This document shows positions 16,962-25,530 of a stretch of 64,000 nucleotides of DNA, piece after piece. This stretch comes from Planococcus sp. CP5-4_YE (GTDB taxonomy: Bacteria > Bacillota > Bacilli > Bacillales_A > Planococcaceae): contig NZ_JAHPZO010000012.1 of NCBI RefSeq assembly GCF_019042655.1, positions 1 through 64,000 of the forward strand, in the 5' to 3' direction. A model generated the notes under the pieces. That model did no database searches and was not told where the DNA came from. It saw only the letters and a program-made list of their open reading frames with translations. Each line of letters starts with the position of its first letter. Position 1 is the stretch's first letter. The position numbers and the translations under genes are program-made.

Positions 16962-17053
16962 CATGTGGGGGAATCGGTGTTGCCGATTGAGAGAATATCC
17001 GTGAGATATTGACCCTTGGAACCTGAACTGGCTAATACCAGCGGAGGGAACAT
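16962..17053 (+). promoter_or_regulatory. TPP riboswitch (thi box)
   Basis: The core elements are all present: ATTGAGAG for the first conserved junction, then TGACCCTTGGAACCTGAACTG, then GCTAATACCAGCGGAGGGAA. The outer stem can form between ATGT (16963) and ACAT (17050). It controls the thiamine-precursor ABC operon downstream by way of the terminator at 17083. Confidence 0.95.
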
Positions 17054-17082
17054 ATTCAAATCGGTCTATTCTGCGATGATAT

Positions 17083-17118
17083 GCGCCCAAGGTTTCTATA
17101 ACCTTGGGCGCTTTTTTG
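17083..17118 (+). terminator. Terminator of the TPP riboswitch
   Basis: GCGCCCAAGGTT and AACCTTGGGCGC form a 12-bp stem with loop TCTAT, followed by six T. It lies between the aptamer and the first gene, so bound TPP should favour premature termination. Confidence 0.9.
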
Positions 17119-17194
17119 TATCCGCAATTGAATATGTCCCCTGATTCAGCTTCTGAAATCATCTTTTATGAATTCATTCAGAGGGGGAAACAAT

Positions 17195-18202
17195 ATGAAA
17201 AAATGGACGATTGCCATTGCGCCGGTGTTACTGATGGCAGCATGTACAGACGAAGCGGAAAATCCGGGAAGCGATGTGGCGAATGAACAGCAGGAATTAC
17301 AAGAGGTGACGATGGTCTTGGATTGGACGCCGAACACGAACCATACCGGATTGTATGTGGCACAGCAAAAGGGCTATTTTGAAGAGCAAGGGCTCGATGT
17401 CGAGATCATCTTGCCGGGTGAAGCAGGCGCTAATCAATTGGTCGCTTCCAACCAGGCGGAATTCGGCATCGGCGCACAGGAAAGCTTGACGGAAGCGAGA
17501 GTGCAGGACATTCCGATTGTTTCGATCGCGGCGCTCATTCAACACAACACCTCCGGATTTGCCTCACCTAAAGACAAAGGGATCGAGTCGCCGAGCGATT
17601 ACGAAGGAAAAACTTACGGCGGCTGGGGAGCGCCAGTCGAAAAAGCGGTGCTTGGGTCCATCATGGAGCAGGAAGAGGCTGATGTGGAAAAAGTCGACAT
17701 CGTCAATATCGGCAATAGCGACTTTTTCACGGCCGTCGAGCGCGATATCGATTTTGCCTGGATCTATTACGGTTGGACGGGCATTGAAGCAGAGTTGCGC
17801 GGCGATGAATTGAACATGCAGTATTTGACGGATTACTCGGACAAACTGGATTATTACACACCGATTCTGATGACCAATGAAAACATGATCGCAGAAGATC
17901 CGGAAACGGTTCGGGCATTTACTAAAGCGGTGTCGCAAGGCTATGAATTCGCGATTGAAGAGCCGGAACAAGCAGCGGACATCCTGATCGAGTCGGTACC
18001 GGATTTGGACCCGGAACTGGTGAAAGCGAGCCAGAAATGGCTGTCGCCGAAATATCAGGACGATGCCCCGAAATTCGGCGAACAACAAGAGCAAGTATGG
18101 GCAGATTACGCTGCCTGGATGTTCGACAATGGGTTACTGGATGAGGAATTGGACGTCGAGCAGGCGTACACCAATGAATTTTTACCGGAGGAGGAAAACT
18201 GA
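17195..18202 (+). CDS. thiY: ABC transporter substrate-binding lipoprotein, thiamine pyrimidine type (NMT1/THI5-like)
   Basis: The ATG at 17195, behind GAGGGGG, gives 335 residues with a lipoprotein signal ending MAAC. The mature part is an NMT1/THI5-like binding protein: MVLDWTPNTNHTGLYVA near residue 45, GYFEEQGLDVEIILPGEAG, then GIGAQESLTEAR. The family carries formylaminopyrimidine or hydroxymethylpyrimidine, the thiamine pyrimidine precursors. The TPP riboswitch upstream and ThiX/ThiZ-type genes downstream confirm the pathway. An upstream in-frame codon at 17168 lacks a ribosome site. Its TGA overlaps the next start. Confidence 0.88.
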   Translation: MKKWTIAIAPVLLMAACTDEAENPGSDVANEQQELQEVTMVLDWTPNTNHTGLYVAQQKGYFEEQGLDVEIILPGEAGANQLVASNQAEFGIGAQESLTEARVQDIPIVSIAALIQHNTSGFASPKDKGIESPSDYEGKTYGGWGAPVEKAVLGSIMEQEEADVEKVDIVNIGNSDFFTAVERDIDFAWIYYGWTGIEAELRGDELNMQYLTDYSDKLDYYTPILMTNENMIAEDPETVRAFTKAVSQGYEFAIEEPEQAADILIESVPDLDPELVKASQKWLSPKYQDDAPKFGEQQEQVWADYAAWMFDNGLLDEELDVEQAYTNEFLPEEEN

Positions 18203-18495
18203 TGGGTAATGCATTATTAAGTATTCAAATCATCCCGAAAACGAAAAACGGGGAAGACGTCATTCCGTATGTAGACAAAGCCATCGCCGTCATTGAAAAG
18301 TCAGGCGTCCCGTACCAAGTCAATCCACTGGAGACGACGATGGAAGGGGATCTGGCGCAGTTGTTTTCGATCGTCGAGGAAATGAACGAGGCGATGATCG
18401 AAAGCGGCAGTTCGAACGTCATCTCCCAAATCAAAGTGCTGTATCAGCCGAGCGGTGCATCGATGGACAAATTGACGGAGAAATACCGGCCGTGA
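18202..18495 (+). CDS. Thiamine-binding protein, MTH1187/YkoF family (UPF0045)
   Basis: This 97-residue protein is one ferredoxin-like domain of the UPF0045/COG0011 family: ALLSIQIIPKTKNGED at the start, then VDKAIAVIEKSGVPYQVNPL, ETTMEGDL, and a C-terminal KVLYQPSG. Members bind thiamine or its pyrimidine moiety in the cytoplasm. Start and preceding stop overlap as TGATG, so translation is coupled. Placing the binding protein inside the transporter operon suggests a substrate sensor or a soluble acceptor. Confidence 0.85.
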   Translation: MGNALLSIQIIPKTKNGEDVIPYVDKAIAVIEKSGVPYQVNPLETTMEGDLAQLFSIVEEMNEAMIESGSSNVISQIKVLYQPSGASMDKLTEKYRP

Positions 18496-19262
18496 AGATT
18501 ATGCAAAAAGGATGGAGACCGGTTCTGGTCCTCATCCTTTTATTGATCATCTGGCAAGTGCTGGTGCCGCTGTTTCAAGTGCCGGACTGGCTGCTTCCGA
18601 CCCCTTATCAAATCGGGCTGGAAGCGGTAAACAGTTGGCCAAACTACAGCGGTCATTTGTTTGCGACGATCCGGTTATCGATCCTCGGCTTTTTCATCGG
18701 ATCGTCGGTCGGCCTTGGCGTCGCTATGATCCTCCATCTCGTGCCGAAACTGCGGGAGACCTTTTACCCTTTGCTGATTTTATCGCAAAATATCCCGATT
18801 ATCGTGTTGGCGCCGCTATTGGTCATTTGGTTCGGTTTTGGCTTACTGCCGAAACTCGTCATCATTATCCTTGTGTGCTTTTTTCCGATCACCATCGCGG
18901 CGCTCGACGGGTTCAGGCAGACGAGCGGCGAGTTGCTGCATTATATGAAAATGGCCGGTGCCGACAGACGCCAGATTTTTTGGAAGCTCGAATGGCCGCA
19001 TGCGATGCCATCGATTTTCTCAGGATTGAAAATTGCGGCGACCTATAGCGTTATGGGTGCTGTTATTTCCGAATGGCTCGGGGCGCAGGAAGGAATCGGA
19101 GTTTATATGACGCTCGCCTCGTCGTCGTTCCGGACGACGCAAGTTTTTGTCGCGATCTTGTTGATCATGTGTTTAAGTATGCTGTTTTTTGCGGCGATCG
19201 TGTTGCTCGAAAAGCGCGTCATCCGCTGGAAAACGAGCAGGGGAGGAGATGCGAATGGCTGA
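18492..19262 (+). CDS. thiX: ABC transporter permease, thiamine precursor (ThiX-like)
   Basis: The protein has 256 residues and five to six membrane helices of the BPD_transp_1 type. The coupling segment AGADRRQIFWKLEWPHAMPS, with GA early and P late, fits the EAA loop. GTG at 18492 overlaps the preceding TGA by four bases. Residues ISEWLGAQEGIGVYM are typical of NitT/TauT and ThiX permeases. It pairs with the ThiZ ATPase that overlaps its end. Confidence 0.88.
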   Translation: MKIMQKGWRPVLVLILLLIIWQVLVPLFQVPDWLLPTPYQIGLEAVNSWPNYSGHLFATIRLSILGFFIGSSVGLGVAMILHLVPKLRETFYPLLILSQNIPIIVLAPLLVIWFGFGLLPKLVIIILVCFFPITIAALDGFRQTSGELLHYMKMAGADRRQIFWKLEWPHAMPSIFSGLKIAATYSVMGAVISEWLGAQEGIGVYMTLASSSFRTTQVFVAILLIMCLSMLFFAAIVLLEKRVIRWKTSRGGDANG

Positions 19263-19998
19263 ATTGGTGATTGAACAATTGATGAAAAGCTTCGACGGGG
19301 CCGAGGTGCTAAAAGAGCTGTCGCTGCATATTGAAAAAGATGAATTCGTCGCCGTGCTCGGCCCATCCGGCAGCGGAAAAAGCACTTTGTTTCATTTGAT
19401 CGGCGGGCTTTATGAACCGGATGCAGGAGCGATCCTATTGGATGGCGACAACATCAACGGTGAAAAAGGCTCGGTTAGCTATATGCCGCAAAGCCCGTCT
19501 TTACTGCCGTGGCGCACAGTGCTGGACAATGTCTTATTAGGGGCTGAAATCGCTGGGCATAAAGATCAGCAGGCAGCCATTCAAATGATGGAAAAAGCAG
19601 GATTGGCAGGTTATGAGCAATCATATCCACACCAATTGTCAGGTGGCATGAAACAGCGCGCTGCTTTCATCCGCAGCCTCTTGAGCCCACAGCCGCTCAT
19701 TTTGCTGGACGAACCGTTTTCCGCACTCGATGAGTTCACCCGTTCGGAGATGCAGCAATGGCTGCTTGATATTTGGCAGCGCAATAAACGCTCGATTCTT
19801 TTCGTCACACATAATATAGAAGAAGCCTTGTTTCTCGCAGACCGAATTCTCGTGTTGTCGGAAAAACCTGCGCACGTCGTTGCTGAATTCAAAGTGAAAT
19901 TCGAGCGACCGAGAGCACAAGATATTACCTTGACAGAAGAGTTTCTGCAATATAAGAAGGAAATTTATAAGGTGTTGAAAAAAGGCGAACTAAAATAG
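19255..19998 (+). CDS. thiZ: ABC transporter ATP-binding protein, thiamine precursor (ThiZ-like)
   Basis: The ATG at 19255, behind GGGGAGG and eight bases inside the permease gene, gives 247 residues. Walker A is GPSGSGKST, the signature is LSGGMKQR, Walker B LILLDEP, and the H-loop VTHNIEEA. It is the NitT/TauT class of ATPase that pairs with ThiX. Together the four genes import a thiamine pyrimidine precursor under riboswitch control. A long terminator overlaps the stop codon. Confidence 0.9.
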   Translation: MAELVIEQLMKSFDGAEVLKELSLHIEKDEFVAVLGPSGSGKSTLFHLIGGLYEPDAGAILLDGDNINGEKGSVSYMPQSPSLLPWRTVLDNVLLGAEIAGHKDQQAAIQMMEKAGLAGYEQSYPHQLSGGMKQRAAFIRSLLSPQPLILLDEPFSALDEFTRSEMQQWLLDIWQRNKRSILFVTHNIEEALFLADRILVLSEKPAHVVAEFKVKFERPRAQDITLTEEFLQYKKEIYKVLKKGELK

Positions 19999-20048
19999 GA
20001 ACATAGAAGGCCGAAAAGAAGTCTCGACGGCCTTCTATGTTCCTTTTA
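19997..20048. terminator. Intrinsic terminator, probably bidirectional
   Basis: GGAACATAGAAGGCCG and CGGCCTTCTATGTTCC form a perfect 16-bp stem followed by TTTT. It ends the thiamine operon. The A-rich left flank could also serve the convergent hydrolase gene. Confidence 0.85.
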
Positions 20049-20125
20049 AATCGGAGCGTGAAAGTCCTGCCAGTGCAAGCAGCCGGTTCACCGGCAGTGT
20101 TCATTTCGACAGGATATCTGGTGGA

Positions 20126-20905
20126 TTAATCGAGAATTGGTAAATCCTTCTCTTCATACAGGTTTTTCGTTATCCATTTCCTCAATAGGCGATTGAATTC
20201 TGTTGCATGCTGAATTGGCCAATCATGTCGGGCACTTGGGATTAACATGCCGACAGCATTCGGCATGACAACAGGAGCAATTTCAATCGAAGCGATGATG
20301 GCGCGAGACTCTTGGCCTCCAGCTGCAAACAGGGCGGGCTTGTGGAAAGAACTATACGATGCATCGAGGTGGAATCGAATGATTTCCTTAAATATGGCTT
20401 CATATGTCTCGCGGGTTAGAAGTTGATAATTGGAGATGAATTCAGGAATTTTTTCAGGAGGCAAGCGGTAATATTCACGGGCCAACTTTTCGAGATGCGG
20501 TTTATTGTGAATAGTCCGCTGCACAGCGCGTGATTGCAGCTTTAATAAAAACCCATAATGCAAGGGCTTCACCGTAATGCCGCTAATGAAAAGGCTGAGT
20601 ACCTTTTCAGGAAAATGCTTAGCCAATTCCAAGGCGACATGGCCTCCTAAAGAAAGTCCCACTATATGCACAGCTCGATCCTTAATCACTTGTTGGGCGA
20701 TTTGTTCGGCACTATCCGCTAAACTGACCCATGAAGTAGCCGCAGTTTTTCCGTGGCCGGGCAAATCGACCATGATTAATGGGTAATCTGAAAACGCGCT
20801 CTCTTGTTGCCACCACATCCATCGGCTTGCACCAAGGCCATGGATGAAAAGGATGGGTTCCGCTCCAGTTAATATCGTCTCTGAGTAATTGATCAAGTTT
20901 GACAC
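20126..20905 (-). CDS. Alpha/beta hydrolase
   Basis: The protein has up to 259 residues. The oxyanion segment is FIHGLGASRWMW, the nucleophile elbow GLSLGGHVALELA (Ser), and a late histidine lies in ARHDWPIQHA. All fit the abhydrolase_1 fold of esterases and related hydrolases. The GTG at 20905 lies inside AAAGGGGTG, which looks like the ribosome site. Initiation at the fourth codon, TTG (20896), is therefore more likely. Substrate is unknown. Confidence 0.85.
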   Translation of the reverse strand: MSNLINYSETILTGAEPILFIHGLGASRWMWWQQESAFSDYPLIMVDLPGHGKTAATSWVSLADSAEQIAQQVIKDRAVHIVGLSLGGHVALELAKHFPEKVLSLFISGITVKPLHYGFLLKLQSRAVQRTIHNKPHLEKLAREYYRLPPEKIPEFISNYQLLTRETYEAIFKEIIRFHLDASYSSFHKPALFAAGGQESRAIIASIEIAPVVMPNAVGMLIPSARHDWPIQHATEFNRLLRKWITKNLYEEKDLPILD

Positions 20906-21248
20906 CCCTTTGTTTCAAGTTTGAACACCGTTCGGGAAAAAGTTTGGACTGAAAGAAATGTGGGAGAATTTTTAAGTTCATCTTAAGGTCGTGAATTTAG
21001 CACAACACATTTTGTAAAACAGATTAACAGGCAATATTGCTTTTACCATTCCCCGATTTCTAAAGCTTTATCATTTTTAAGGAGTACGGGAAAGTATGTG
21101 CCTGTCCGGATGAACTCGGAATCATGCAATTAGAGTATAGGTTGCCAGCACCTACCAAAAATAAAGCGAGCTGATACAGCAGGATTTGAATTCCACCAGA
21201 AGAAAAAATGATAAGATATCAGCATAATACTTATCCGGAGGTGCAGCG

Positions 21249-21983
21249 ATGGGCACGTGGTTTGGTGCAAGATCCGATTATCCATTCGAGCTTTTTTCCA
21301 TAAGCCATTTAATAGTATTGGCAATTGCCTTGACAGGGTTCCTTTGTCTCATCCTTTTTAGAGATAGTTTAGCCGCTAAAGACGCCTTGTTCCAGCAATT
21401 GCGCTGGCTGCTGTTTCTTGTCCTGTTCATTTCGGAAGTGTCCTATCAATATTGGGCTGTCAGCCATGGGTTTTGGAGCTTCAACCGGTATATGCCTCTT
21501 CATTTATGCGGCATCGCTTCTTTCACCGCCATTATTGGATTGTTGACTTTGCATCCATTTTGGGTTCGTGTGTCGTTTTTTATCGGCATCGTCCCGGCTG
21601 CATTGGCGCTGGTGACACCCGATATGCCTTATGATTACCAGCATTACCGGTTTTGGAAATTCTTTGTCCATCATACAGCCATCGCATGGGCCTGTTTATT
21701 TTTGGCTTTGGCTATGCCAGGTGCACTCACGTGGCGTTCAGTGTTTTCGGTCTATGGTTTGCTGCTTGTCTACGCCGCTTTTATCGGCTTTTGGATCAAT
21801 CCCCAAACCGGCTCGAATTACCTCTACTTGTCCCAGCGGCCATCCACCGTTTCGCCGTTGGACTTTTTTGGGGACGGCATTTGGTATTATGTCAATCTAT
21901 GCTTGGCGGCACTCGCATTATTTGCGGTTCAGTACGGGATATTCCGAGGGGTCGTCAAGAAAGCGGGAAAGGAAGAAAGTTGA
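21249..21983 (+). CDS. TIGR02206/YwaF family integral membrane protein
   Basis: This polytopic protein of 244 residues has about seven membrane helices. Landmarks are ISHLIVLAIALTGFL, YMPLHLCGIASFTAIIG and the histidine-rich stretch DYQHYRFWKFFVHHT near residue 130. These conserved polar positions are typical of the YwaF family (TIGR02206). Function is unknown in all members I know of. CCGGAGG precedes the ATG. The following cls gene starts about 110 bases on, after a weak hairpin. Confidence 0.8.
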   Translation: MGTWFGARSDYPFELFSISHLIVLAIALTGFLCLILFRDSLAAKDALFQQLRWLLFLVLFISEVSYQYWAVSHGFWSFNRYMPLHLCGIASFTAIIGLLTLHPFWVRVSFFIGIVPAALALVTPDMPYDYQHYRFWKFFVHHTAIAWACLFLALAMPGALTWRSVFSVYGLLLVYAAFIGFWINPQTGSNYLYLSQRPSTVSPLDFFGDGIWYYVNLCLAALALFAVQYGIFRGVVKKAGKEES

Positions 21984-21998
21984 ACTAGCTGTCTGGAT

Positions 21999-22033
21999 GG
22001 AAAAGCTTCCGTACTCGGCAGCTTTTTCTTTTC
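21999..22033 (+). terminator. Possible terminator
   Basis: GGAAAAGCT and AGCTTTTTC can pair around a 12-base loop and lead into a T-rich run. The stem is short, so termination may be partial. Confidence 0.45.
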
Positions 22034-22093
22034 AATAGAGGACTATTTACATATTTAGCGAATAAAGGGGACATAGCGAAAGGGGTGGCGAGA

Positions 22094-23548
22094 ATGGATT
22101 GGGTAGTCGCACTCAGCTGGACATTGAACTCATTGATATTATTGAACATTGTGCTCGCGTTTGTAATCATTTTCAATGAACGCCGTGATGCCGGGACTAC
22201 TTGGGCCTGGCTGTTGATTTTGTTCTTTTTGCCGATTCTAGGATTCATCGTCTATTTGTTTTTCGGCAGGCATTTAACCAATAAAAACTTTTACAATTTA
22301 AGTGAGGATGAACAATCCTATTACTCTCGGCAAGTCGATGCTCAAGTCCAACGAATTCGGGACGGGGAAGAGGAGTATGACGAAGAGCTGTTGAATAAAT
22401 ACGAACAATTATTGATCATGAATTTGCAATCATCCAAATCACTCGTCAGCTTCTATAACGAAACACGGATCTTTTCTGAAGGAAACCAAAAGTTCGACAC
22501 GATGATTGACGACATCGGCAAAGCGCAGGAAGAAGTCAACGTCCAATACTACATCATACAGCGGGACGCGCTCGGCCAACGACTATTTGATGCGTTGCTC
22601 GAACGGGCCAAAGCGGGGGTCAAGGTACGGCTTCTATATGACGCAGTGGGATCCAAAAGTTTAAAGCAATCAGATTTCAAAGAATTGATCGAGCACGGGG
22701 GAGAAGTGGAGATCTTCTTTCCGTCCAAACTGGGCTTTATCAATTTCCGCATCAATAACCGCAATCACCGGAAAGTGTGCATCATTGATGGGAAAATCGG
22801 TTATATCGGCGGATTCAATGTCGGGACGGAATATTTAGGCGAAGTGAAAAAATTTGGCTACTGGCGTGACGTCCATCTGCGCATTGAAGGAGATGTGGTC
22901 CATCACATCCAGGCACGTTTTATCTTGGACTGGAACTACGCCAATCAATATAGAAACCGGGAGGACATTTTCTGCTTTCCTGTTCATCAAGTAAAGACAT
23001 TCGCACCTATGCAAATTGTAACAAGTGGGCCAAATTCTGATACAGAACATTTAAAGAACATGATAATTAAAATGATCTCGTCAGCCAAACAGGAAATCTA
23101 CATCCAGACGCCGTATTTCATTCCGGATAAAAGTTTTATGGACGCCTGTAAAATGGTCTTGCTGAGCGGTGTCAAAATGAATATTATGATTCCAGGAAAG
23201 CCTGACCATCCTTTTGTCATGTGGGGATCCTGGTCGTTCCTAGGCGAGTTGCTCGATTACGGAGCGGACGTTTATCTATACGATCGCGGCTTTTTACACG
23301 CCAAGACAATGACCGTGGACGGCGAGATTTCAACTGTCGGCACCACCAACCTGGATGCCCGCAGCTTCCGTTTGAATTTCGAGATCAACGCATTGGTGTT
23401 CAATCGCCGAATTGCGCTCGAACTAGAATCTTTGTTTGAATCGGATACGGCTGATTGCCGCAAATTGACGAAAGAGCTCTACGCACAGCGCGATTGGACC
23501 ATCAAGCTGCGCGAAGGTATTGCCCGTTTATTGAGCCCGATTTTGTAA
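22094..23548 (+). CDS. cls: Cardiolipin synthase
   Basis: The ATG at 22094 gives 484 residues, as expected. Two N-terminal membrane helices (about 4-25 and 36-58) precede two phospholipase D domains. Their HKD motifs are HRKVCIID (about residue 220) and HAKTMTVD (about residue 398), each followed by a GG or GTTN segment. It condenses phosphatidylglycerol to cardiolipin at the inner membrane. AAAGGGG lies nine bases before the start. A long symmetrical terminator follows. Confidence 0.95.
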   Translation: MDWVVALSWTLNSLILLNIVLAFVIIFNERRDAGTTWAWLLILFFLPILGFIVYLFFGRHLTNKNFYNLSEDEQSYYSRQVDAQVQRIRDGEEEYDEELLNKYEQLLIMNLQSSKSLVSFYNETRIFSEGNQKFDTMIDDIGKAQEEVNVQYYIIQRDALGQRLFDALLERAKAGVKVRLLYDAVGSKSLKQSDFKELIEHGGEVEIFFPSKLGFINFRINNRNHRKVCIIDGKIGYIGGFNVGTEYLGEVKKFGYWRDVHLRIEGDVVHHIQARFILDWNYANQYRNREDIFCFPVHQVKTFAPMQIVTSGPNSDTEHLKNMIIKMISSAKQEIYIQTPYFIPDKSFMDACKMVLLSGVKMNIMIPGKPDHPFVMWGSWSFLGELLDYGADVYLYDRGFLHAKTMTVDGEISTVGTTNLDARSFRLNFEINALVFNRRIALELESLFESDTADCRKLTKELYAQRDWTIKLREGIARLLSPIL

Positions 23549-23572
23549 CTTTTGATTGCGATGTGTTGAATA

Positions 23573-23620
23573 GCATATAAAAAAGCTGAAACCATTTAAG
23601 GTTCCAGCTTTTTTATATGC
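23573..23620. terminator. Bidirectional intrinsic terminator
   Basis: A nearly perfect 21-bp stem, starting GCATATAAAAAAGCTG and ending CAGCTTTTTTATATGC, with loop ATTTAA. It separates cls from the convergent RpiR-type regulator gene. Confidence 0.9.
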
Positions 23621-23636
23621 CCGAATTTTTCAATGC

Positions 23637-24488
23637 CTATAAGCGCTTTTGTGACATGGCTTCACGCATATGGCGGAGTGCCACTTTGCCTTCGTCTCCG
23701 CGGGCGATCAAGACGTTCGTGTAGAGCGCATCGATCAAGCTGAGCTGCGCGATGCGAGAGGCGAGGGCTTCTGAGCGAAAATCTGTCTCTTCCGATAAGG
23801 TGTATAACACAATATCCGATTCTTTGGATAAAGGCGATTTAGCAAAATTGGTCATGCAAATGATCGTCACTTCTTTTTCCTTCAGGACGTGAAGCACTTC
23901 GAGCACATCGCGTGTGCTGCCGGAATGGGAGATGACGATGGCGACGTCACCTTTTGTCAATTGTGATGCAGACATAAGCTGCAAGTGGGCGTCCATATTC
24001 ATCGCAACGTGAAGGCCGAGGCGGACGAATTTATGGTAGCCATCCATGGCAATCATCGCGGACCCGCCGTTTCCGAAGAATTCAATCTTGCGCGCAGATA
24101 GCAACGCGTCGACAGCTTGCTTTAATGCGTCTTCATCCATAATCTGCAACGTATCTTCAAGCGTCTTGATGTTGGAACGGAAGACTTTTTCCGCAACGGT
24201 TTTGACTTCGTCGCCTTCTTCAATCTGTTCATGGATGTCTTTTAACGGTGCCACGACTTCAGCGGCGAGTGCGATTTTGAACGCTTGAAAGCCTTTAAAG
24301 CCAAGCCGTTGGCAGAAACGGAAGACCGTGGATTCTGCAAGACCGAGCTCGTCAGCGATTTGGTTGATCGTCAAATGGATGATGTTGCGGGGATCATTCA
24401 AGATGTAATCGGCGATTTTCTTTTCTTTCTCACTGAAATTACGGTAACTGCCACGGATGGCCGCTAATGCAAATTGGGGTTGTTTCAT
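23637..24488 (-). CDS. RpiR/MurR-family transcriptional regulator of the gluconate operon
   Basis: The protein has 283 residues. An N-terminal helix-turn-helix is visible in LTINQIADELGLAESTVFRF and QRLGFKGFQAFK. A sugar isomerase (SIS) domain occupies about residues 110-250, with EFFGNGGSAMIA and VISHSGSTRDVL as the phosphosugar-binding loops. It is divergent from gnd/gntP/gntK, so it probably senses 6-phosphogluconate and controls that operon. B. subtilis uses a GntR-family repressor (GntR) for this job, so here the regulator belongs to a different family. Confidence 0.9.
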   Translation of the reverse strand: MKQPQFALAAIRGSYRNFSEKEKKIADYILNDPRNIIHLTINQIADELGLAESTVFRFCQRLGFKGFQAFKIALAAEVVAPLKDIHEQIEEGDEVKTVAEKVFRSNIKTLEDTLQIMDEDALKQAVDALLSARKIEFFGNGGSAMIAMDGYHKFVRLGLHVAMNMDAHLQLMSASQLTKGDVAIVISHSGSTRDVLEVLHVLKEKEVTIICMTNFAKSPLSKESDIVLYTLSEETDFRSEALASRIAQLSLIDALYTNVLIARGDEGKVALRHMREAMSQKRL

Positions 24489-24543
24489 TCTGCCACGCCT
24501 CTTTCTATTACTAGAATTATTTTATCTTTCTATCATAACACGC

Positions 24544-24593
24544 TTGCATGTGGAAAAATATTTGATATACTGAATTCATTAAGGAAAAATATT
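24544..24593 (+). promoter_or_regulatory. gnt operon promoter with 31-bp-spaced repeats
   Basis: TTGCAT (24544) and TATACT (24566) form a promoter with a 16-base spacer. The 11-base word GGAAAAATATT occurs at 24552, inside the spacer, and at 24583, just downstream. The 31-base offset is about three helical turns, as expected for cooperative repressor binding. The divergent RpiR-type protein is the obvious candidate. Confidence 0.6.
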
Positions 24594-24615
24594 CTTTTAT
24601 TCTACAGGAGGTTAT

Positions 24616-25500
24616 ATGATGGAAATCGGAATTATCGGTTTGGGCAAGATGGGGAAAAACCTTGCACTCAATTTAACAGACCATGGGCATACGGTAGTAG
24701 GGCATGATGCTAATACCACAGAAGTAAGCGGTTTCAAGACGGTTGACTCTCTCGAAGAGATGGTACAGAACTTGCAGGCGCCGCGCACCGTATGGTTGAT
24801 GGTGCCAGCAGGAGAGATTACGGAGTCAGTTATCGCACAATTGGTGCCATTATTGGACAAAGGCGATGCAATCATTGACGGAGGCAACTCGAATTACAAA
24901 GAATCGGTGAGACGCGCTGAGGAATTGAAAGCCAGCGGAATTTATTTCTTCGACTGCGGAACAAGCGGTGGAACAGAAGGTGCTCGCCACGGAATTTGCG
25001 CGATGATCGGCGGAGACGAAGAAAGATTCAACGACATCGAACCTCTCTTCCGTGACATCTCAGTCGAAGGCGGTTATCTATATGCTGGGAAATCCGGTAG
25101 CGGACATTTCATGAAAATGATCCATAACGGCATCGAGTACGGCATGATGCAATCGATTGCTGAAGGATTTGATATCCTTCACAAGAGTGATTTCGATTAT
25201 GACTACGAAAAAGTGGCCGGTGTTTGGAACAACGGCTCGATCATCAGCTCTTATTTGATGGGCTTGACGCAAAACGCGTTCTCGAAAGATGAAAAACTCG
25301 ATGGCATCAAAGGGGTCATGAACTCGTCAGGTGAAGGGAAATGGACAGTGGAAACGGCACTCGACTTGAATGTGCCGGCACCGGTCATCACGTTGTCACT
25401 GATGATGCGCTACCGTTCGCTCGAAGACGATACCTTTACAGGAAAAGTCGTTGCAGCACTTCGCAATGAATTCGGCGGGCACGCAGTCGTCAAAAAATAA
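24616..25500 (+). CDS. gnd: 6-phosphogluconate dehydrogenase, decarboxylating, short NAD-type
   Basis: The protein has 294 residues, the short form (YqeC/GndA-like) and not the 470-residue enzyme. The Rossmann motif is GIIGLGKMGKNLA. The catalytic region has DCGTSGGTEGARHGICAMIGG and the lysine/asparagine pair in GHFMKMIHNGIEYGMM. It oxidises 6-phosphogluconate to ribulose 5-phosphate and CO2. ATG codons at 24616 and 24619 follow AGGAGG. It is the first gene of the gluconate operon. Confidence 0.93.
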   Translation: MMEIGIIGLGKMGKNLALNLTDHGHTVVGHDANTTEVSGFKTVDSLEEMVQNLQAPRTVWLMVPAGEITESVIAQLVPLLDKGDAIIDGGNSNYKESVRRAEELKASGIYFFDCGTSGGTEGARHGICAMIGGDEERFNDIEPLFRDISVEGGYLYAGKSGSGHFMKMIHNGIEYGMMQSIAEGFDILHKSDFDYDYEKVAGVWNNGSIISSYLMGLTQNAFSKDEKLDGIKGVMNSSGEGKWTVETALDLNVPAPVITLSLMMRYRSLEDDTFTGKVVAALRNEFGGHAVVKK

Positions 25501-25530
25501 TCCATTGTTTATCTGATAGGGGGAAATTAC

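Noticed and set aside
20060..20110. A second terminator for the alpha/beta hydrolase gene
   Set aside because: A short GCCGG/CCGGC hairpin exists, but no T tract follows on the minus strand.
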